Positions 56,180-64,000 of a stretch of 64,000 nucleotides of DNA are shown piece after piece. The position numbers were made by a program, and so were the translations under genes. The notes beneath the pieces are model-generated. The model saw only the letters and a list, made by a program, of their open reading frames with translations. It made no database searches and was not told where the DNA came from. Location of the stretch: assembly GCA_039583875.1 (NCBI GenBank), contig CM077161.1, positions 62,625,885 through 62,689,884 on the forward strand, written 5' to 3'. The stretch is from Platanthera guangdongensis (lineage: Eukaryota > Streptophyta > Magnoliopsida > Asparagales > Orchidaceae). Each line of letters begins with the position of its first letter. Position 1 is the stretch's first letter.

Positions 56180-57150
56180 TTTTAACGGCTTTGGTACAAT
56201 GATATAGAAGAGGGCGTGGTTGATGAAGAAACAGAATACATATCCATTATTTGTTGATTGATTTTCGAGTTTTCTTAGTTATTTCTTCTGTGACGCCTGA
56301 TTACTGTTTAGAACAAGTTTTTTCAAGGATTCATTGAGATCTTGGCTCTGCATCCTATGCTCTAATTCTGAATAATTTTTTGCACCCTTTTTGTCTTCAA
56401 ATTAGGGGCATTTATCTCAGTATTTGAGGATTTTTAGTATAGGGGCTTCCTAAGAAATTGGATGTGTGTTGTTTTACATAAAAGAGAGAAAACAGTATGA
56501 ATTGGTAATTAGGCTAATGACTTTTGAAGTAAAAATGGGTAAGGTTTTTGAAGAATGTTTTTTTGTACTGTGACCATTGTAATGAAAAATGTTTTATAAA
56601 CCGAGTTTCAATCATCAGTATTATCCTTTTCCCAACTATTTAGGGCCGTCTTTATGATTCATTATTTTTTGTTTTGTTCTGTTGAGCCCAACTTGAGGTG
56701 TTAAGCTTAAAATACTCGGGTCGTCATTGTGCATCTTGTACCTTTTACATGGTTGAGATTCGAGCAAATTTGATGCAGTCTAGTTTCTTCTGCATGACTT
56801 TCAACCATCAAATGGTTTAGTGTTTCCTAATTTGTGTCAATCTTTGTTATTTATACTGATATGAAATTCATCATTTTTTAGTGTTGTCTGCAAATAAAGT
56901 TTACCAAAATCATTGTACTTAAAGTTTAAGACAAACCATTATACATATTGCTTGCATTAGGCTTATCCTAGGTGGGATGGGATTTTGAAGGGGTTAGACT
57001 TGCATGAGCACACTCCACCCCCCCCCCAATTGTCGGGGAGCAATGATTACAACCAGGCTCCGTTTTGAGATGCAGAACTGGGTGCCCGATGATTACGACC
57101 ACGTTCCGTTTTGAGATGCAAAACTGGGTGTTACATCTTGAGTGTTGTTA
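56180..57150. other. Region without supported gene
   Basis: AT-rich noncoding sequence with a short C run (57,018-57,027) and a twofold repeat of GATGATTACGACCA / CCGTTTTGAGATGCA words near 57,045-57,130. Confidence 0.35.
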
Positions 57151-57156
57151 CGACCA

Positions 57157-57338
57157 GGCTGTGTTTGGCATTGTGGTGGCGGTCGTAAACACATGGTTTA
57201 AATCGTCATTCGTTAAGGATCACTCAACAAACATCATCCGTTTGAACATAAGAGTGAAAGAAGTTTCTTACATGAACATTAACGAATGACAATTTAACTC
57301 CTATGTTCATGACCACTGCCATTGTACCAAATGGGGCC
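57157..57338. mobile_element. Foldback MITE with nested internal inverted repeat
   Basis: The ends GGCTGTGTTTGGCATTGTGG and CCATTGTACCAAATGGGGCC are inverted. Inside, CATTCGTTA is mirrored by TAACGAATG, so most of the element can fold back. Confidence 0.6.
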
Positions 57339-57869
57339 TTAAGTGGTAAGAAATAAAATCAACATATGAATTAGTGATACCTGACAGCTTTTTGTTTATA
57401 ATTTCTCAACAATGAACCCACCCATCAGACATCACACTTAAAATAAAAAAATATTAAATAAGAAATGATATCTCAACAAGGAGTTCTAACTTCCAGGGCT
57501 TCGTTTGGTTCGGGATTTTGTCATCTTCATTTGGAGTAATTGCTGTCGGATGGCCGGTAAACAAATGGTCGGTTGTGACGTTTGCTCCGTTTCACCCACA
57601 GCAAGGCGCGAGCAATTCTATATTGCGCGGCCAATTCTATATTGCGCGGGTAATTTTCAGTGTCATTATTTTAAAATATTTTTGTGCAAAACAAGCATTC
57701 TCGGTTCCAAAAGTGGAGATGAATTGATTGCCACATTCTTAATTTTATTAGCTATGACTATGTTGTTTATTTTTCCTAATACGCTCATTGTTTTCTTGTA
57801 TATGAGAATTTTGTAACTCTAGCTATAGACTTCCTCTTGTTCACGCACTACAACATTTTTGGTCTTTAG

Positions 57870-58095
57870 CAACATTTTAAAACTGTTGTCTAAAATCGCA
57901 AAGCGCTGCCAAAACATTGTAAATTGTTGCCATAGGGGTGTATGTCTATGCCCGTGTTACCAAAGACCTAAGGCAACAGTTTTCACATGTTTAGACAACA
58001 TTACTTGAAACTGTTGCCTATATCCCAAGTAAAGACAACAGTTTTTACATGGATCTATTGCAACATTTTCAAAATATTTAGAGTCACATTTAATA
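57870..58095. repeat. CACTA subterminal repeats
   Basis: Copies of AACTGTTG, CAACAGTTTT and ATGTTGCC in both orientations, at least seven in 225 bp. Such repeats are where CACTA transposase binds in known elements. Confidence 0.65.
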
Positions 58096-58186
58096 AATGT
58101 TGCCAAAACTATTTAACTAATAAAAAAAATATAAATTTTTTAAAAAACATGAAAATAAATTAAAACTTCAAAACCAAACAGATTAT

Positions 58187-58316
58187 GGCTCCGTTTGGGG
58201 GGACTTATTTTCACAGGTCAAGCGGTTATGACCGCATGAACCGGATCTTAATTACGGTCCAATTCATGCAGTCATAACCGCTTGACCGGTGAAAATAAGT
58301 CCTCCCAAACGGAGCC
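58187..58316. mobile_element. 130-bp foldback MITE inside the CACTA element
   Basis: An almost perfect palindrome. GGCTCCGTTTGGGGGGACTT on the left is mirrored by AAGTCCTCCCAAACGGAGCC on the right, with AAGCGGTTATGACCGCATGA facing its complement. TAT lies on each side, which may be a 3-bp target duplication as in PIF/Harbinger MITEs. Confidence 0.8.
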
Positions 58317-58671
58317 TATATCATGAGACATTTTTTATAATGCATAAATATATAATAATTTTGCACATATTTTATCATTAAATTAACAAGGCATTAGTAG
58401 TCTCATAATTTACCAAAATACATCAAAATATTTAAATATTACAGTACACAAACAAAATTATCTAAATCAACTTAAACATCAAATGATCTTCATGATATGA
58501 GGTCATCGATCATATTGCAACTCCACATTTGTCTTCCCGGCCATCAGCAAGAACTTTCTGCACAAAGTAAAATAATATATATATAAATACAATGACATCA
58601 AGATCAATATATAAATAAAAAATTGCAAACATATAAAAGTATTTTAATATATTGTATGAAAATCTACAACA

Positions 58672-59055
58672 TTATACCTCTCCACAGTTTGGAACGTGTG
58701 TTGATGTAGAAGAATGTGCATGCGGTATCCCGTCTCTCTTCTGTCCACTATTTGCATCCCCTGGAGATGAACCTAATAGATTCTTCAATGATTGTACATC
58801 AATTCCAACGGGTTTGCTTTGTTGAAGCATAATCTTAAGTACACTTTTTAGAGTATTAAGTGTATCTTCCACATTTTGCACTTTTTCATTCAACAAAGCC
58901 ACTTCTTCATTATGTACTTTCTTCAAAGCCGCAATGTCTTCCTTTCGCTTCAAAGTTGTTTGTATAATACCTTTTACAAAGCAACGCATTGATCCAGAAT
59001 GTTCTTTCCCAAATATAATTTTAAATGCTTCGACATTACTTTTCTCGTTATTCAT
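58672..59055 (-). pseudogene. CACTA-associated coiled-coil ORF, fragment
   Basis: 127 residues: AFKIIFGKEHSGSMRCFVKG, then KRKEDIAALKKVHNEEVALL in a coiled-coil pattern, then a tail rich in Ser, Gly and His. The GKEHSG-R-C segment followed by KKEEI and a coiled coil resembles the C-terminal part of plant CACTA second-ORF proteins, whose role is not well established. It is shorter than such proteins, so it is a fragment or one exon. It lies 0.8 kb inside the CACTA end and on the opposite strand. Confidence 0.5.
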
Positions 59056-59399
59056 AGTATCTTGAAGTTGAGACTGATAACAATTAAATTGAATAGTTGA
59101 TTTTTAAATAAAACAAAATAAGTAAATTATATTTGATCTTAATTAGAAAAATAACTCACAATTGCATTGTTGGTTTCTAAATCCAGCTCCTTTCCACTAA
59201 TGCTACTTCGAGTTTCAATAAAACTTCAACTTGAGTGGGGTCTCTCTTCATTTTTGAACGCTACAGATGCATAAAAAAATATTGAAAATTAAACACAATC
59301 AGTGAACTGCACATAATTAACGAATTGCATGTAATCAACGAGCTGCACATGCAACTTGCTTAAATTCAACATTTCAGAGAGTTAGATGTACAACTCGAT

Positions 59400-59645
59400 G
59401 TAATAGAGCGAGCTGCAGGTGCAGCACACTGAAATTCAGCGTGCTACACCTGCAGCTCTCTGAAATCAGGGGCTTGCACCTGCAGCACGCTGAAATTCAG
59501 CGAGCTGCAGGTGCAGCAAGCTGAATTTCAGCGTGCTGCTCCTGCAGCTCGCTGAAATCAAGGGTTTGCACCTGCAGCACGCTGAAATTCAGCAAGCTGC
59601 AGGTGCAGCACGCTGAAATTCAGCGTACTGCAGGTGCATGTCATC
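59400..59645. repeat. Palindromic GAGCTGCAGGTGCAGC / GCTGAAATTCAGC cluster 1
   Basis: About ten alternations of two inverted words, GCTGCAGGTGCAGC and GCTGAAATTCAGC, with CAGCGTGCTG / CAGCGAGCTG linkers. Further clusters are at about 59,822-59,910, 60,388-60,445 and 61,745-61,865. Confidence 0.85.
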
Positions 59646-60500
59646 ATTCTCCCCTATGTTTAGTCATAATCTCATTAATATCTACGCACATAATGTCTTT
59701 CCTTATAGTTTCATAACAGCAAGATAAAATAATTAGAGAAATTGTGGGCTTAGATATAATAGAGGTTATGAGATCAATAGTCTGATAAAAGCATCCAGCA
59801 GCTAGAACTACTTAAGCAACAATTTCAGCGTGGTGCACCTGCAGCTCGATAAATTTCAGCGTGCTGCAGGTGCAGCTCGCTGAAATTCAGCGAGCTGCAG
59901 GTGCATGTCATCATTCTCCCCTATCTTTAGTCATAATCTCATTAATGTCTAAGCACGCCATGTCTTTCCTTATTTTTTCATAATAGTAAGATAAAATAAT
60001 TAGAGAAATTGTGGGCTTAGATATAATAGAGGTAATGAGATCTTTTCATCAAGCTAGCACATGTCACAATTCCAAAGAAAAAGAAAAAGTTAAGGAAGTG
60101 GTTTCAAGACAATGAAGACAATCTCTTCCAAGAAAACTTTAAATAAAGAAATCTTCAGCCAAATAAAAGTAAGAATGCATGCATGCAATATCCCAAAATA
60201 GACATCTTTTTCCTTCCTTCATTATTGGATACCAAAAGCTGTGAAGAAAAATCTAAACTTCAGTCTAATACATTTTCATCCATGGCAAAAAAAAATAAAA
60301 ACAACAAGAGAGAGAGAGAGACTGAGAAACAAAAAATGAAATCAATAGTTTGATAAAAGCATCCAGCAGCTAGAACTACTTAAGGAACAATTTCAGGGTG
60401 CTGAACCTGCAGCTCGCTGAATTTCAGCGAGCTGCAGGTGCATGTCATCATTCTCCCCTATGTTTAGTCATAATCTCATTAATGTCTAAGCACATCATTC
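59637..60500. repeat. About 265-bp dispersed/tandem duplication joined by the palindromic repeat
   Basis: GCATGTCATCATTCTCCCC begins at 59637, 59902 and 60440, each time directly after the palindromic repeat. The following sequence (AGTCATAATCTCATTAAT, GAAATTGTGGGCTTAGATAT) is shared. AAAAGCATCCAGCAGCTAG occurs at about 59,785 and 60,354 just before a palindromic cluster. Confidence 0.75.
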
Positions 60501-61740
60501 TCCCCTATATTTAACCTGTGAACTAAATTAAGTTCACATATTACTGATTAATAAAAACCATAAGTTGTTAACGTTATTTGTTTATCTTAAGACAGATGGA
60601 ATAAAAGACACAGTAATATTGAATTACCAAGTTAGTCAAGAAGTAGGGCATAAACTATAGAATAAATACATGGATAGGTTTGTATTGCAAAACAACCTGA
60701 TCCAACATATTTTTAGCCCTAGAAAAAGCAGTCCATCTATCTCAAAGAATTGGAAAAAAAGAAACCCAACTTTTGGTTGTCCATACATTTTATAAGCATG
60801 CTTTCGTTGCTGGCTATATAAAACAAATGCCCACTTTCGTTCTTTTTACCATTTTAAAATTTGCACAGATGGATTTGGTGAAGCCGGACATGAAGCCAAT
60901 GGCCATATGCATCTTCACCACCCTCCACATCTCTCTTCTACTTAATTCATGGAGCTTGACATTATTCCAGATGTACATACATCTAACCTTATCTACAAGA
61001 ACGCCTCTTGGAAGATGAACTTTTCTCAGACGAATGCCAGGAGAGCAATGGAAAAAGAGCATCAGGGAAAGTAGCACGGATGGGTACTCTGGATAGGTTT
61101 GGCATTTTCCTTAAAACTAGAAACTACTTGAGTTTTGGGTTATGTTTGCACTTCATTTTTTTCTTGGGTGACATTTTTTGATTCACCTCACCAAAGAAAT
61201 AAAAGTGTTCCCTTAATCTCCATTTTGAAGCTCTAATGCGATGAGAAAGGCTAAAGACCTCATTTTGCGCTTGATTTCCCACCCAAGAGTGGGATCTCCT
61301 TTTCTAAACTGGAGCTTCATTTTCCACGTAAGCCATCAATGCCGATCTCCTAAACAACATCTTAGTCAATTCAAAATTGACTCAATAAGTGTTGACTTAC
61401 GTGAGCGGCAGGATACTGTCACTACAGGGCAATTGGGAGTTTCCCGTGCCAGATTGCTCAGGCGCACGCACACACATAATTACAGAAACAACCTGAAAAC
61501 CCCATATTAGTTTCCACATTATACCTAGGTTTTGCATACGTATTCCTAGGTGACAATCCGATACAGCCTGCTTGACTCCTTTGATGTACAAATTATCTCT
61601 ATATGCTGAATTTTGATGCTTTACCGCAAAAATATACATAAAACCGTAAACGGCTAAGAGTGTTCTTAATATATTCTCTGTTGCTCTCATAAAATGCATA
61701 CATTATACATACATATATATAGTGCACGGGCTCCCACCAT
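60500..61740. other. Region without supported gene
   Basis: Overlapping short frames lie at 60773-61018 (plus) and 60814-61077 (minus). The minus one (SPGIRLRKVHLPRGVLVDKV, NNVKLHELSRREMWRVVKMH) looks protein-like, but I cannot assign a family. No other feature is seen. Confidence 0.3.
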
Positions 61741-61744
61741 GAGA

Positions 61745-61865
61745 AGTATGCACCTGCAGCTCGCTGAAATGTGCAGCGCGCTGAAATTCAGCGAGCTGAA
61801 CCTGCAGCGCGCTGAAATTCAGCGAGCTGCACCTGCAGCGCGCTGAAATTCAGTGTGATTTCAGC
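61745..61865. repeat. Palindromic GCTGAAATTCAGC cluster 4
   Basis: CACCTGCAGCTCGCTGAAAT and CAGCGCGCTGAAATTCAGCG are repeated about four times. Confidence 0.8.
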
Positions 61866-62076
61866 GAGGTCCCATGAGGAGCTTGATGCTCTCTGCAAAG
61901 GATGTGAGTGAAATATACACAATATAATTGTCTATGCATAAAAACTTCATTCAAGAATTAAAATTGAGAGCTAGAGATGCATGTGCTCTTCGCTGATATG
62001 TTGAAAAGAAAACCATTAGTATAAAACATTGCAAGATAATTTATGTCTGAAAAATTATTTGAGAGAGAGAAGCTAT

Positions 62077-62748
62077 ATCATACACACATACACCATACAC
62101 CATACACCACAACAAACACACACACACATACAACAACACACACACACACACACCTACAACACAACAACAACAACAACACACACACACACACACATACAAC
62201 ACACACATTCCAAACACACATACAACACACACAAACACACGCACAAACATACAACATAATAGCAACGAACACAAAAACACACCTACAAGGCAACAACACA
62301 CATACAACATAAACACACAAACACACAAACACACAAACACACACACACACACACAACACACACAACACACAACACTAACACACACATACAACACACATAC
62401 ACACACACACACACACACATAGACATACAACACACACACACACAACAACAACACAGATACACACCTACAACACACACATACAAAAAACACATACAACGCA
62501 CACAAACACACACACACACACACACAACACAACAACAACAACAAACACACATATATATACAACACACACAAACACATACATCAAAACAAACACATACACA
62601 CACACACACATATACACACGCATACAACAACACACACACCTATAACACACACACATACAACACAACAACAACAACACACACACACACACATACAACACAC
62701 ACATTCCAAACACAAATACAACACACACATACTATACAACACACATAC

Positions 62749-62800
<52 letters not shown>

Positions 62801-62995
62801 ACAAAATAACAACAAACACAAAAACACACCTACAACACACATACAACACTAACACACTAACACACCCACACAACACACACACAATACTAACACACACAAA
62901 CAACATACACCATACCACACACACACACACATACAACACACATAAAACACAACAACAACACACATAAACACCTACAACACACACGTACACCATAC
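62077..62995. repeat. AC-rich compound microsatellite, about 0.9 kb
   Basis: (AC)n with frequent ATACAACACAC and CAACAACAACA interruptions. The long Cys/Val frames on the minus strand and Thr/His frames on the plus strand come from this repeat. Confidence 0.95.
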
Positions 62996-62999
62996 AGGA

Positions 63000-63405
63000 A
63001 GAATGGAATCCCATCCCTCAATATTTCAGAATTTAAGCACATGAAAAATGGAATCAAATGGGCTAGGTACCGGACACAAGATATGTAGGAGAAGGGGTAT
63101 ACCTCAGCGATAGGGAGAACGGTAGCACAAGATATGCAGAGGAAGAATGCGCAAGAACCTTGCGCTAGGTATCCCACGGAGAAATTCCGACGGATTTCGT
63201 CGTCGGTTCGGTGCAATCGGACTGTCGGCGTCGACGAGGAAGAAGCTAGGTCGGTGCAATCGGACTGCGTCGTCGACGGGGAAGATGAATTTGCACGCCG
63301 GCGTAGACGGGGAAGAAGATGCACGCGGTGCAGCAGCCGCGCCCGGGGAAGAAGCCTGTCGTCGCTGGGGAAGAGAAGCTTGGAGTTAGGTATCGGGGGA
63401 AAAAT
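63000..63405. other. G/A-rich segment with repeated GACGGGGAAGA words, no gene called
   Basis: GTCGTCGACGGGGAAGATGA, GTAGACGGGGAAGAAGATG and similar words recur. GGTGCAATCGGACTG occurs twice (about 63,210 and 63,253). Overlapping frames on both strands have no recognisable domain. Confidence 0.4.
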
Positions 63406-63418
63406 GTTTCTGAAAAAT

Positions 63419-63693
63419 GGAGTGCGGGCCGTGCGGCTGAAGTGATGAGCCGTGAAAAAGATTGTGGGTAGGTTAATATGGTTAATTAATTAATGTGGAG
63501 TCACTATTTTTTATTCGAACGAAAAACGGGCAGATATTCTCACACCCGGAAAAGAGAAGCTTGGAGTGCGGGTCGTGCGGCTGAAGTGATGAGCCGTGAA
63601 AAAGATTGTGGGTAGCTTAATTAGGTTAATTAATTAATGTGGAGTCACTATTTTTGATTCGAACGAAAAACGGGCAGATATCCTCACACCCGG
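63419..63693. repeat. 144-bp tandem duplication
   Basis: GGAGTGCGGGCCGTGCGGCT begins at 63419 and, with one change, at 63563. CACACCCGG ends the units at 63549 and 63693. The two copies differ at a handful of bases, so the duplication is fairly recent. Confidence 0.9.
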
Positions 63694-64000
63694 GAAACCC
63701 AAAATTGATTTTATTTCGGGGCGTTGCCCCCGAGCCCCCACCGGGGACGCTATCCCCTAGACCCATGCCCACTGTCCGGTCAGCGGGACCTCCACCGGGG
63801 GCTACTGCCCCCGGACCCCCGCTGTCGTCGGCGTCGGATATGTCGGAGGGATTCACACTTCGATTCCTCTAAGCTCACGCAGGCAAAACCAATGTGAGAA
63901 ACTAGAGAACTGGAAGTGTTCCACAACTTGAACAAATTTAAATCACGATATAAGTTAATTAAAATCACAAGTGGGTACATAGAAAACTAACAACGATGAA
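63694..64000. other. GC-rich end segment with inverted words, no gene called
   Basis: CGGGGCGTTGCCCCCGAGCCCC and CCGGGGGCTACTGCCCCCGG can form hairpins. The type resembles the motif at 41,930. AT-rich sequence follows to the window end. Confidence 0.35.

Larger units (their letters stand above)
57846..62060. mobile_element. CACTA (En/Spm) element, left end; right end not found
   Basis: CACTACAACATTTTTGG at 57846 is a classic CACTA terminus. It is followed within 250 bp by subterminal repeats of AACTGTTGTC / GGCAACAGTTTT in both orientations. An ORF with CACTA-associated motifs lies at 58672-59055. No inverse terminus with such repeats is seen to the right, so the element is truncated, runs beyond the window, or is hidden by later repeats. 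The right limit given is arbitrary. Confidence 0.6.

Noticed and set aside
60814..61077. 87-codon minus-strand frame that looks protein-like
   Set aside because: No family recognised, and an equally long frame lies on the other strand. Not enough to call a gene.
62029..63014. Long Cys/Val-rich and Thr/His-rich frames
   Set aside because: Direct translation of an AC microsatellite.

Overview
This window is plant nuclear DNA and is built almost entirely of transposable elements. The evidence is the complete or partial LTR retrotransposons of plant-specific lineages (Athila-like and Tekay/Del-like Ty3/gypsy, SIRE-like Ty1/copia). Their primer sites match plant tRNA-Asp and initiator tRNA-Met. 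There are also MITEs, a CACTA end, Helitron-like ends, and one exon of a plant-specific WRKY transcription factor. I cannot name the species. I see no intact host gene, no rRNA or tRNA gene and no CRISPR array.

Left third (1-17.5 kb): the 3' half of an old, RT-less Ty3/gypsy element (plus strand, cut by the window edge). Its 3' LTR (2788-2958 plus 16482-17518) was split by a 13,518-bp Athila-type element on the minus strand (2959-16476). That element has two equal 3154-bp LTRs, a perfect 5-bp target duplication (CGTCG), a tRNA-Asp primer site and an uninterrupted 1745-residue gag-pol. It is the youngest and best preserved element here.

Middle (17.5-34.9 kb): a nest. A Tekay/Del-like LTR on the minus strand received a SIRE-type copia element (18339-34735, minus). 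The SIRE element keeps gag and the env-like ORF but has lost integrase, RT and RNase H. It was in turn hit by a 6.1-kb non-autonomous copia element (23706-29819), called family B here.

Right-centre (34.9-57.8 kb): a GC-rich hAT-like MITE (35939-36566) and two related Helitron-like elements (5' ends at 36698 and 43556), each ending in a GAATGTCGCC-type minisatellite beside TA-rich DNA. Then comes a group I WRKY pseudo-exon (46723-47115 and 53793 onward) split by a second family B copy (47116-53792, plus, perfect GAGAT duplication). A possible coiled-coil exon and several small foldback MITEs follow.

Right end (57.8-64 kb): the left end of a CACTA (En/Spm) element with subterminal AACTGTTG repeats, a transposon-associated coiled-coil ORF, an internal foldback MITE, clusters of a palindromic GCTGAAATTCAGC / GAGCTGCAGGTGCAGC repeat, about 0.9 kb of AC-rich microsatellite and a 144-bp tandem duplication.

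The most notable biology is family B. Two insertions in different places and orientations share the same internal deletions (protease, most of RT, RNase H, part of gag), and in both the integrase lacks all three catalytic acidic residues. This points to a lineage that has been copied while depending on enzymes supplied by another element. Second is the contrast in decay: the SIRE frames are broken almost only by in-frame stops that a single C-to-T change explains, while the Athila frame is intact.
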